Assembly: GCA_964244115.1 (NCBI GenBank)
Contig: CAXTHM010000110.1
Coordinates: forward strand, 1-7,621
Origin: CADCWK01 sp964244115
GTDB taxonomy: Bacteria > Chloroflexota > Chloroflexia > Thermomicrobiales > UBA6265
Length of the DNA stretch: 7,621 bases
Reading direction: 5' to 3'
Shown here in pieces: positions 1 to 6,018 of the stretch. Made by a program: the position numbers and the translations under genes. The notes beneath the pieces are model-generated. The model was given only the letters and a program-made list of their open reading frames with translations. It was not told the origin of the DNA and ran no database searches. Numbering within the stretch: the stretch's first letter is position 1; every line of letters begins with the position of its first letter.

Positions 1-78
1 CCCCAACCCCTCTCCGGCTCACCTGCTCGCTCACCCGCTGAAGCGGCTTCGGCTCGCAGGTGCCCGGAGAGGGGAGCA
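1..78 (+). repeat. Intergenic hairpin repeat, copy 1
   Basis: Near-perfect inverted repeat. The left arm at 7-25 (CCCCTCTCCGGCTCACCTG) pairs with the right arm at 57-74 (CAGGTGCCCGGAGAGGGG), apart from one extra base. A small inner palindrome CCGCTGAAGCGG sits at 35-46. The block from the inner palindrome through GGTGCCCGGAGAGGGGAGCA recurs downstream of topA at about 3043-3134 in the same orientation. It looks like a dispersed palindromic intergenic repeat. The left limit is uncertain because it touches the window edge. Confidence 0.75.
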
Positions 79-437
79 CGCCGTTGCGCAGCGAGAACGC
101 GATTTAATAAGGACCCGTTGGCGCGTCAGGCGGGCGCGGTTCCCGTCTGCGATTGCCCATAAGGTCAGCGTCTGAAGCGGCGGGTGCGCGGACCTTCGGT
201 GGGCTGATCGCTGGCATGCCGGCAGTCAGTATCACCCCGCATTGGGACGCCACTGATCCGCATTGCAGAGCGATCAACGCGTACGTTCCCGGGATCGCGC
301 GACGCACGGCCCACGGCGTGCGCTTGACAGGCGTGACTATGCTTCGGTCTCGCACGGCTTGACGGCCCGGTTATGATTGAGAATGATTCTCGATTAGCGA
401 GAGACGACGTTCCGGGCTGCCTTGACACCGCTTCGAC
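79..437. other. Non-coding stretch upstream of topA
   Basis: I see no convincing gene here. The short open frames on either strand have Arg-rich, low-information translations, no good ribosome binding site and no recognisable motif. The stretch contains a weak 8-bp inverted repeat (TGATCGCT at 205-212, AGCGATCA at 269-276) and a TTGACA hexamer at 324-329 without a well-spaced -10. Its right part holds the Fur-like palindrome and the start of the topA promoter, which are listed separately. Confidence 0.55.
378..392. promoter_or_regulatory. Fur-family-like 7-1-7 operator
   Basis: TGAGAAT-G-ATTCTCG contains the perfect palindrome GAGAAT-G-ATTCTC (379-391). It matches the 7-1-7 Fur-family consensus TGATAATnATTATCA at all but three of the fourteen arm positions. 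A TATGAT hexamer (372-377) sits immediately upstream, and the TTGACA box of the presumed topA promoter is 30 bases downstream. Whether it binds Fur, Zur, PerR or another regulator, and which promoter it controls, cannot be told from sequence alone. Confidence 0.5.
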
Positions 438-451
438 ATGGTGGCTAAGGT
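422..451 (+). promoter_or_regulatory. Putative sigma70-type promoter of topA
   Basis: A perfect -35 TTGACA (422-427) is followed after 18 bases by TAAGGT (446-451), a tolerable -10 for a high-GC organism. Transcription would start near 458, giving a leader of about 109 bases before the topA ATG at 567. The promoter overlaps the in-frame ATG at 438, which argues against that codon as the translation start. Confidence 0.5.
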
Positions 452-566
452 AGAACAAATGGCGAAAACGGCGTTCACCGACCTCCAACTTCGAACCAGC
501 CCCGACCGCCCCGCCACCCATCGCCACCCCTCAGTCACTCCCTCGTCCCATCGCGACAGGAACCCC

Positions 567-3005
567 ATGGCAATCGACACCACCGAACTGGTCGAAGAGA
601 CCGCCGTGAAGCGCCCTGCCCGGAGTACTCGGGCCAGCGCCAGCGCGTCCGGAACCGAGGTAGCGACCGCCGCCCCGAAGACGACCCGTGCCTCCACGAC
701 GAAGGCCGCCACGACGAAGGCCGCCACGGGCAAGACCACCACGACCGGCCGGAAAACTGCCGCTGGCAAGACGACCGCGGCGAAGAAGTCGACCGGCAAG
801 TCGGCGTCGCCGACCGGCGCCGGGCGGGGCAAGCTCGTCATCGTCGAGTCCCCGGCCAAGGCCCGGACGATCGCCAAGTACCTCGGCGCCGGCTTCACGG
901 TCAAGGCGTCGATGGGGCACATCCGCGACCTGCCCAAGAGCACCCTCGGCGTCGAGGTGGACAACGACTTCGCGCCGAAGTACCTCGTCCCGCGGGACAA
1001 GAACAAGGTCGTCAAGGACCTCAAGGACAGCGTCGCGAAGGCCCGAACGATCTACCTGGCGACCGACCCCGACCGCGAGGGCGAGGCGATCGCCTGGCAT
1101 CTGATGAAGGCGACCGACGCCGACTTCCTCGGCAAGCAGATCCACCGGGTCGTCTTCCATGAGATCACCCCGGCCGCCGTCAACGAGGCGATGTCCGAGC
1201 CGCGCGACATCGACATGCAGCTCGTCGAGGCGCAGCAAGCCCGCCGCATCCTCGATCGGCTCGTCGGCTACGGTGTCTCCCCGCTGCTCTGGAAGAAGGT
1301 CAAGCGCGGCCTGAGCGCCGGTCGGGTCCAGTCGGCCGCGCTCCGGATCGTGGTCGAGCGCGAGCGCGACATCCAGGCGTTCAACCCGGTCGAGTACTGG
1401 TCGCTGGACGCCGACCTGTCCAAGCGGGTCGCCGGCGAGCCGAAGAAGAGCGACCTCTTCAGCGCCGCCCTCAGCCGGATCGGCGACAAGAAAGCGGAAC
1501 TGGCGACCGAGGCCGAGACGATGGCCGTCGTCGATGGGCTCGACGGCGCGTCCTACCGCGTCCAGACCGTTACCCGGCGGGAGTCGCAGCGCCGGCCGCA
1601 GGCGCCGTTCACGACCAGCACGATGCAGCAGGAGTCGTCCCGCAAGCTGGGCTACGCGCCCCGCCGGACGATGCAACTGGCGCAGGAGCTCTACGAGGGC
1701 GTCGATGTCGGGGCCGAGGGCACGGTCGGTCTGATCACCTACATGCGGACCGACTCGACCAACGTCGCGTCGGTCGCGCAGCAGGCCGCCCGCGAGACGA
1801 TCAGCGAGCGGTTCGGGGCGGAGTACGTGCCCGAGAAGCCCCCCGTCTACGCCCGCAAGAGCAAGGGCGCCCAGGAGGCCCACGAGGCCGTCCGGCCGAC
1901 GTACCCGAACCGGACCCCGGAGAGCGTCAAGGGCAACCTCTCCAGCCAGCAGTTCCGGCTCTATCAGTTGATCTGGCAGCGGTTCATCGCCAGCCAGATG
2001 CGGCCGGCCCTGCTCGACAACACCGGCGTCGACATCGCCGCCGGGCCGCCGGCCGCGGTCGCCGCCGGCAACGCGCCCTATACCTTCCGGGCGACGGGTT
2101 CGGTCGTTCGGTTCAACGGCTTCATGGCGGTCTACCAGGCCGGGCGCGACGACGGCGACACCGACGAGCTCGACAAGGGCGCCCTGCCACTGCTGACCGA
2201 GGGCGAGGATCTCGACCTCCGCAAGCTCAACCCGGCCCAGCACTTCACCCAGCCGCCGCCGCGCTACACCGAGGCGACGCTGGTCAAGACGCTGGAGGAA
2301 CTCGGCATCGGCCGGCCGAGCACCTACGCTCCGACGATCGAGACGATCAAGGCGCGCAACTACGTCACGACCGAGGAGCGCCGGCTCTTGCCCACCGAAC
2401 TCGGCTTCATCGTCAACGACCAGCTCGTCGAGCACTTCGGCGGCATCTTCAACGTCGGGTTCACCGCCCGCCTGGAAGAGGACCTGGACGAGATCGCGAC
2501 CGGCGAGCGGGCCTGGGTCCCGACGATGCACGAGTTCTACGGACCGTTCACCGCCGACCTCGCCAAGGCTGAGCAGACGATGGAGCGGGTCCAGCTCCGC
2601 GACGAGCCGACCGACGAGGTCTGCGATCTCTGCGGCCGCCCGATGGTGATCAAGCTCGGGCGCTACGGCAAGTTCCTGGCATGCTCCGGCTTCCCGGAGT
2701 GCCGCAACGCCAAGCCGCTCCTGACCCGGACCGGGCTGGAGTGTCCGCAGTGCAAGGAGGGCGAGGTCGTCGAGCGGCGCTCGAAGAAGGGCCGGACGTT
2801 CTACGGCTGCGAGCGCTACCCCACCTGTGACTTCGTCGCCTGGAACAAGCCCGTCGCGGCGAACTGCCCGACCTGCGGCTCGTACCTGGTCGAGGCCGGC
2901 AAGAACGGCCAGATCAAGTGCCCGAACTGCAAGTTCACCGGCACGATCGACATGGTCACGCTCCACCCGGCCGCTCGCGTGCCGGAGCCGGTCCCGGCGG
3001 ACTGA
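567..3005 (+). CDS. topA: DNA topoisomerase I (type IA)
   Basis: 812-aa type IA topoisomerase. It relaxes negative supercoils by transient cleavage of one DNA strand through a 5'-phosphotyrosine link and needs Mg2+. Residues 1-87 are a low-complexity Thr/Ala/Lys/Arg-rich tail. The TOPRIM domain begins at about 88 (KLVIVESPAKA, acidic E94) and carries the DPDREGE metal motif (D167, D169, E171). The GLSAGRVQS motif is at 248-256. The catalytic tyrosine is Y392 in ITYMRTDS, with R394. Three Cys4 zinc modules close the protein: C686/689/706/712, C726/729/748/754 and C767/770/785/788. I chose ATG 567 because AGGAA (558-562) lies 4 bases upstream and the first catalytic motif follows the tail. The in-frame ATG at 438 would add 43 unconserved-looking residues and sits inside the promoter. 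The nearest neighbours are repeats, so it is probably monocistronic. Confidence 0.97.
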   Translation: MAIDTTELVEETAVKRPARSTRASASASGTEVATAAPKTTRASTTKAATTKAATGKTTTTGRKTAAGKTTAAKKSTGKSASPTGAGRGKLVIVESPAKARTIAKYLGAGFTVKASMGHIRDLPKSTLGVEVDNDFAPKYLVPRDKNKVVKDLKDSVAKARTIYLATDPDREGEAIAWHLMKATDADFLGKQIHRVVFHEITPAAVNEAMSEPRDIDMQLVEAQQARRILDRLVGYGVSPLLWKKVKRGLSAGRVQSAALRIVVERERDIQAFNPVEYWSLDADLSKRVAGEPKKSDLFSAALSRIGDKKAELATEAETMAVVDGLDGASYRVQTVTRRESQRRPQAPFTTSTMQQESSRKLGYAPRRTMQLAQELYEGVDVGAEGTVGLITYMRTDSTNVASVAQQAARETISERFGAEYVPEKPPVYARKSKGAQEAHEAVRPTYPNRTPESVKGNLSSQQFRLYQLIWQRFIASQMRPALLDNTGVDIAAGPPAAVAAGNAPYTFRATGSVVRFNGFMAVYQAGRDDGDTDELDKGALPLLTEGEDLDLRKLNPAQHFTQPPPRYTEATLVKTLEELGIGRPSTYAPTIETIKARNYVTTEERRLLPTELGFIVNDQLVEHFGGIFNVGFTARLEEDLDEIATGERAWVPTMHEFYGPFTADLAKAEQTMERVQLRDEPTDEVCDLCGRPMVIKLGRYGKFLACSGFPECRNAKPLLTRTGLECPQCKEGEVVERRSKKGRTFYGCERYPTCDFVAWNKPVAANCPTCGSYLVEAGKNGQIKCPNCKFTGTIDMVTLHPAARVPEPVPAD
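696..725 (+). repeat. 15-bp perfect tandem duplication inside topA
   Basis: ACGACGAAGGCCGCC occurs twice back to back and encodes TTKAA-TTKAA in the N-terminal tail of topoisomerase I. Being a multiple of three, it does not break the frame. It suggests the basic tail grows and shrinks by slippage. Confidence 0.85.
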
Positions 3006-3041
3006 CCTGGGCTTCATTGGGATTGATCGGTAGCGGAGCAG

Positions 3042-3134
3042 ACCTCTCCCCCAGCCCTTTCTCGGGCACCTGCGGACCCGCTGCAGCGGTTCTCGCTGCG
3101 CTGCGGCTCGTAGGTGCCCGGAGAGGGGAGCAGC
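3042..3134 (+). repeat. Intergenic hairpin repeat, copy 2, possible topA terminator
   Basis: The right arm GGTGCCCGGAGAGGGGAG (3113-3130) pairs with a left arm split into CCTCTCC (3043-3049) and CGGGCACCTGC (3063-3073), with a short insertion between. The centre is the perfect palindrome CCGCTGCAGCGG (3078-3089). It matches copy 1 at the left edge of the window in the same orientation, and resemblance continues weakly into GCGAG..CGATT beyond the right arm. It begins 37 bases after the topA stop codon, so its strong stem could end topA transcripts, although no U-run follows. Confidence 0.75.
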
Positions 3135-3184
3135 AGTGTTCCGCGAGCTCGATTCACCCGTTCGGCGCCTGTGACATACTCACG

Positions 3185-3231
3185 AAAAACTACTGAACGG
3201 TCAGCAGTCTTGCCTCTGCTGGCCGTTCAGT
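3185..3231 (-). terminator. Rho-independent terminator reading on the minus strand
   Basis: Arms CTGAACGGTCAGCAG (3193-3207) and CTGCTGGCCGTTCAG (3216-3230) form a 15-bp stem with one G-U wobble. An A-T pair (3192/3231) extends it, and the loop is 8 bases (TCTTGCCT). On the minus strand the stem is followed by TAGTTTTTCG, a classic U-tract. It lies 19 bases beyond the transposase stop codon and would terminate that transcript. Confidence 0.75.
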
Positions 3232-3242
3232 GATCTAGATCA
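3231..3242. repeat. 12-bp perfect palindrome TGATCTAGATCA
   Basis: The palindrome sits between the transposase stop codon (3250-3252) and the terminator stem. It might be part of the insertion-sequence end or a binding site. I cannot place the terminal inverted repeat because the other end of the element is missing. Confidence 0.4.
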
Positions 3243-3249
3243 TGCTTCT

Positions 3250-3738
3250 TTACCCTGTCGGCCGGGTCAGAGTCCTCCAGCAGATTAGGGCACAGTCTAG
3301 GACGGTGAACGCCTCGTGGAGGTCCCGCCGCCGCTCATACCGGATCGCCAGCCGCCGGAACTGGTCGAGCCAGGCGAACGTCCGTTGCACCACCCAGCGG
3401 TGCCGGCCCAGCCGCTGCGTCGGCTCGATCCCCACCCGGGCAATCCATCCCTGGATGTGCCGCAGCCGCAAGGCTCGCCGGCACTTCTGGTAGTCGTAGG
3501 CCTTGTCCGCGGGCAGCTTGGATGGTCGGCGACGACGGCGCCGTGTCGGCCCGAGGATGCCCGGCACCCGATCGAGCAGCGGCTCGAACACCATGCTGTC
3601 GTGCCAGTTGACCCCGCTCAGGCAGACGGCAAACGGCGTCCCCTGCCGATCGGTGAGCAGGTGGCGCTTGGTGCCGGGCCGGCCGCGGTCGGTGGGATCG
3701 GGACCGACCGCGCTGGCTTCAGCCCCCCGTTTTTGGAC
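3250..3738 (-). pseudogene. IS5-family (IS427-like) transposase, 5'-truncated
   Basis: C-terminal ~162 codons of a DDE transposase, ending at TAA (3250-3252). Reading on the minus strand, family landmarks appear in order: PTDRGRPGTKRHLL, the V-N-W-H-D segment, PADKAYDY (second catalytic Asp), LGRHRWVV, RTFAWL and YERRRDLHEAF, ending LICWR. Missing are the N-terminal DUF4096-type region and the segment carrying the first catalytic Asp, about half of a normal protein. The reading breaks off near 3725-3738, where it runs into an unrelated gene on the other strand. The position that is normally Glu in WVVERT is Gln (CAA, codon at 3385-3387), one base away from GAA. The only Met near the start (codon 3592-3594) is internal (HDSMVFE). 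The fragment cannot make a working transposase. It is a relic, and probably the agent of the rearrangement next to it. Confidence 0.85.
3250..3738 (-). mobile_element. Insertion sequence remnant (IS5 family)
   Basis: This is the recognisable part of a decayed insertion sequence, defined by the transposase fragment. The transposase-3' side probably extends left to about 3185, through the terminator and palindrome. The opposite end has been lost at about 3725-3738. I could not identify terminal inverted repeats or a target duplication, as expected for a half-deleted element. Confidence 0.7.
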
Positions 3739-3863
3739 TGTTTCTGCTCGACTTGGCCGTGTTCGGCGTAGATGTCTTTGCGAAGCCGAACTTATTTGAT
3801 CCAGATGTCGATGCGTTCCAGGAAGATATCATTGGGCCAATAGACCGCGCGAAACTCCCGTAG
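3735..3863 (+). pseudogene. 3' remnant of a paralogue of the 4021-4545 gene
   Basis: Reading from CTG at 3744, the frame gives LLDLAVFGVD through DPDVDAFQEDI to DRAKLP and stop TAG (3861-3863). Over its last 40 residues (from the Phe at 3741) it shares 22 identities without gaps with residues 135-174 of the intact neighbour, for example DIDAFQEDILGP against DVDAFQEDIIGP. The stop codons align. The 5' part, about 134 codons, has been replaced by the truncated transposase. The junction lies at about 3725-3738. Similarity to the neighbour continues past the stop (AGGAACCACGCG at 3872-3883 and 4552-4563). At 55% identity this is an old tandem paralogue rather than a recent duplication. Confidence 0.85.
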
Positions 3864-3901
3864 AGCGCGACAGGAACCACGCGTGACATACGGAGCAGGA
3901 T

Positions 3902-4000
3902 ATGCTCATCGAGCATGTTGCCGAGACGATCGAGACGATTCGCAGGGCAGCCGCGGCGGTCGAGAACCACCGAACCACGCTAGTCTACTACGTGATTTAG
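3902..4000 (+). CDS. Possible small protein, 32 aa
   Basis: ATG 3902 is preceded by GGAG (3892-3895) at 6 bases. It opens 32 codons ending TAG (3998-4000): MLIEHVAETIETIRRAAA, continuing to YYVI. The first half looks like an amphipathic helix. I do not recognise a family. It lies between the truncated paralogue and the intact gene, 20 bases upstream of the latter's ATG, so the two could be co-transcribed. Part of it (GAGACGATCGAGACGATT, 3923-3940) recurs downstream of the intact gene at 4563-4580 with 15 of 18 bases matching and the same Glu-Thr-x-Glu coding sense. That copy lacks about 40 bases including the ATG. It could instead be non-coding spacer of the duplicated unit. Confidence 0.3.
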   Translation: MLIEHVAETIETIRRAAAAVENHRTTLVYYVI

Positions 4001-4020
4001 CTAACCCAGGGGAAGAGACC

Positions 4021-4545
4021 ATGTTGCAGAAGGTGTATCTCGTCGGGACGAGGGGTCGCTATGGCAGTGAGTTCACCTACGACGTGGTCGTCTCCACCCC
4101 TGAACGGGTAAGGCAGTTCCTGGCAGTCATCTCGCCTGATGATGACGAACCCTTTCTCTCGAATCGCGTTCCTGCGGTCGAGGCCGCGTACGTGGACGCT
4201 CCCGTCGTTCTCCTGCCGAAAGGCGTGTCCGTCTACTACGTCACGCTGCCTGTCAACGATTCGACGGAGATAGGTCCCCATGATGTCGTGTCCTACTCCA
4301 CGTTTCCAGGCATCGACTGGGAACGACCGTCTCCTTTGCGGATGGATGATGACTGGATTCTCGCCGTGCGGGCACGAGACGAGGTCGAGGCAGTCACCAT
4401 CGCGCGGCAGAAACTCTCACTCTTCCTGCTTGACATGGCGGTGCTTGGCGTAGACCTCTCCGAGAGTGAGGTCGTCTATGACGTGGATATCGATGCATTC
4501 CAGGAAGACATCCTTGGGCCAGGAGACCGCACAACATCGCGTTAG
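4021..4545 (+). CDS. Conserved-array hypothetical protein, 174 aa
   Basis: I do not recognise this family. The protein is 174 aa and acidic. It has no signal peptide, no membrane segment and no Cys cluster. It opens MLQKVYLVGTRGRYGSEFTY, with predicted beta-rich stretches (YVDAPVVLLPKGVSVYYVTL). It carries an acidic DDDW motif near residue 115 and a helix-like segment EAVTIARQKLSLFLLDMAVLG (about 122-142) leading to a conserved C-terminal block, DIDAFQEDILGP. A strong Shine-Dalgarno AGGGGAAG (4008-4015) precedes ATG 4021. An in-frame GTG at 3883 could add 46 residues, but these are Arg/Cys/His-rich and unlikely to be real. Base composition is visibly less GC-rich, with more mixed third positions, than topA or the dehydrogenase, which suggests separate ancestry. 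Its last 40 residues match the truncated paralogue just upstream, which supports real coding and a tandem array. Function is unknown. Small soluble proteins in divergent tandem arrays are sometimes immunity or defence accessories, but nothing here shows that. Confidence 0.75.
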   Translation: MLQKVYLVGTRGRYGSEFTYDVVVSTPERVRQFLAVISPDDDEPFLSNRVPAVEAAYVDAPVVLLPKGVSVYYVTLPVNDSTEIGPHDVVSYSTFPGIDWERPSPLRMDDDWILAVRARDEVEAVTIARQKLSLFLLDMAVLGVDLSESEVVYDVDIDAFQEDILGPGDRTTSR

Positions 4546-5016
4546 CGTGAGAGGAACCACGCGAGACAGTCGAGGCGATTCAGGAGCTGGCCTACGGGTC
4601 AGGTCCTTTTTGTCTGCCTGAGCCGACGGGGAGAACGACCCCCTGGCGTGCTCGGGACACTCGATCCAGATCGACGGGATTGATACCGCGGTCTGGAACA
4701 AGGGGGGGGCGGTCTGCTCGCTATCCGGGCGCCGCCATTGATCACCGATCCGGCGTAACGCATTGGTCGCATTCCTGGAATCCGTCGCTCCGTCTGGTCC
4801 GACTGATCCAACGCCGGGTCGGTGACGAGCCATTGCGATATCGTCGATGCGCCGGCGTTGCAGGCCGGTCGCCGCTGGTTCCGGTGGCTCGCGGCCAGCG
4901 GGATGGCGATCCGATGGCAAGCATATTGAATCTGTCTCATCGTGAGATGCACGCACGAGTCGTGAGATCCGTACGATCGGGATGGACTCACGTCCAGTCA
5001 GACGACAGGATGGAAG
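4546..5016. other. Intergenic stretch without a recognisable gene
   Basis: The first ~60 bases resemble the downstream flank of the truncated paralogue: AGGAACCACGCG at 4552 and a GAGACAGTCGAGGCGATT block at 4563-4580. Beyond about 4605 nothing matches. The remainder carries an eight-G run (4702-4709) and long frames on both strands with Arg/Pro/Ser-rich translations and no family motif. I judge these frames spurious. The end of the stretch holds repeated TCGTGAGAT elements before the dehydrogenase gene. Confidence 0.5.
4935..4968. promoter_or_regulatory. Possible operator: palindrome and 9-bp direct repeats
   Basis: TCGTGAGAT occurs at 4940-4948 and 4960-4968, exactly 20 bases apart, about two helical turns. 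The first copy overlaps the palindrome TCTCA-TCG-TGAGA (4935-4947). The site lies 49-82 bases before the dehydrogenase ATG, a sensible place for a regulator. I could not identify a well-spaced promoter around it. Confidence 0.35.
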
Positions 5017-5913
5017 ATGGCGATCGACCAGTACACGATGCAGGACCCGACGACGCAGTACCCCCAGCCACCGTTCGACAAGCAGCCGCAGCCTGCTCCG
5101 GGGTTGTCGAATGACATGACGCCGAAGCCGGATCACGGCGAGACGACGTACCGGGGCGCCGGCCGGCTGACCGGTCGCAAGGCGATCATCACCGGCGCCG
5201 ACAGCGGCATCGGCCGGGCCGTTGCGATCGCCTTCGCGCGCGAGGGTGCCGACGTGGTCCTCTCCTACCTGCCCGAGGAGGAGGCCGATGCCCGGGAGGT
5301 CGTCGCCCTGATCGAGGCGGCCGGCCGCAAGGCGATCGCGATCCCGGGCGACCTCAAGGACGAGTCGTACTGCGAGTCCCTGATCGCCCAGGGGGTCGAG
5401 CAGCTCGGCGGTCTGGACATCCTCGTCAGCAACGGTGGCAAGCAGACCGCGGTGGCGGACATCGCCGAGCTGACGACCGACCAGTTCGACGCGACGTTCA
5501 AGACCAACGTCTACGCGATGTTCTGGCTGTGCAAGGCGGCGGTCCCGCACATGCCGGCCGGGAGTTCGATCATCATCACGACCTCGGTCCAGGCCTTCCA
5601 GCCATCGGGGATCCTGCTCGATTACGCCTCGACCAAGGCCGTCAACAACACCTTCAGTAAGGCGCTCGCCGAGCAGCTCGGGCCGAAGGGCATCCGGGTG
5701 AACGCCGTGGCGCCGGGGCCGATCTGGACGCCGCTCCAGACCAGCGGCGGTCAGCCTGCCGACAAGATCCCCGACCTGGGCGGGCAGGTGCCGCTGGGTC
5801 GTCCGGGGCAGCCCGCCGAGCTGGCTGGAGCCTACGTGTTCCTCGCCAGCGGCGAATCCAGTTACGTGACCGCCTCGACGGTCTCGGTCACCGGCGGGAT
5901 GCCGACGCCGTAG
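5017..5913 (+). CDS. Short-chain dehydrogenase/reductase, YghA-type
   Basis: 298-aa soluble SDR oxidoreductase, similar in length and sequence pattern to E. coli YghA, an NADP-dependent aldehyde reductase, and the Bacillus general-stress SDRs. It has the N-terminal extension typical of this subgroup (QDPTTQYPQPPF, MTPKPDHGE) before the Rossmann fold. The cofactor motif TGADSGIG spans residues 59-66. The structural motif usually written NNAG is SNGG (138-141), and the active-site Asn is N164. The catalytic set is S190, Y203 and K207 (YASTK). The subgroup signature GPIWTPLQTSGGQ follows, and the C-terminus ends VTGGMPTP. ATG 5017 has AGGA (5007-5010) 6 bases upstream. The in-frame ATG at 5038 has no such site. 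A hairpin terminator follows and flanking genes are unrelated, so it is probably transcribed alone. Detoxification of aldehydes or stress tolerance is the likely role. The exact substrate is unknown. Confidence 0.93.
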   Translation: MAIDQYTMQDPTTQYPQPPFDKQPQPAPGLSNDMTPKPDHGETTYRGAGRLTGRKAIITGADSGIGRAVAIAFAREGADVVLSYLPEEEADAREVVALIEAAGRKAIAIPGDLKDESYCESLIAQGVEQLGGLDILVSNGGKQTAVADIAELTTDQFDATFKTNVYAMFWLCKAAVPHMPAGSSIIITTSVQAFQPSGILLDYASTKAVNNTFSKALAEQLGPKGIRVNAVAPGPIWTPLQTSGGQPADKIPDLGGQVPLGRPGQPAELAGAYVFLASGESSYVTASTVSVTGGMPTP

Positions 5914-5935
5914 CCCATCTCGCAATCCGGACACG

Positions 5936-5990
5936 ATGAGACGAGAACGACCGCTGGCCCGAGAGCCGGCGGTCGTCCTCATTTGGTGTG
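5936..5990 (+). terminator. Hairpin terminator after the dehydrogenase
   Basis: ACGACCGCTGGC (5947-5958) and GCCGGCGGTCGT (5965-5976) form a 12-bp stem with one G-U wobble around a 6-base loop. ATGAG (5936-5940) and CTCAT (5978-5982) can extend it. A weak T-rich tail, ATTTGGTGTGTT, follows. It lies between two convergent genes and may serve the dehydrogenase mainly, since the minus-strand side has no U-tract. Confidence 0.6.
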
Positions 5991-6018
5991 TTCCCGATCA
6001 TCCTGCCGGTGCGACCGA

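Noticed and set aside
104..527. Short open frames on both strands upstream of topA
   Set aside because: They overlap each other and have no ribosome binding sites or recognisable motifs. They also contain the Fur-like site and promoter.
438..566. In-frame upstream ATG extending topA by 43 residues
   Set aside because: The ATG lies inside the TTGACA/TAAGGT promoter and has no Shine-Dalgarno site. The added residues look unconserved, and the ATG at 567 has AGGAA upstream.
531..3017. Long minus-strand open frame opposite topA
   Set aside because: It is a GC-rich codon shadow of topA, with an Arg/Leu/Asp-rich translation and no motif.
3883..4020. GTG start giving a 220-aa version of the unknown protein
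   Set aside because: The extra 46 residues are Arg/Cys/His-rich and unlike the rest. A much better Shine-Dalgarno precedes ATG 4021. The corresponding position after the other copy has GAG, not GTG.
4702..4709. Run of eight G as a phase-variable tract
   Set aside because: It is not inside or just before any supported gene, so there is nothing for it to switch. It could also be a sequencing error.
4417..5982. Long minus-strand frame of about 520 codons over the intergenic stretch and the dehydrogenase
   Set aside because: It runs antisense through a clear SDR gene and the end of the unknown gene. Its translation is low-information and rich in Arg/Gly/Asp, so it is a shadow.
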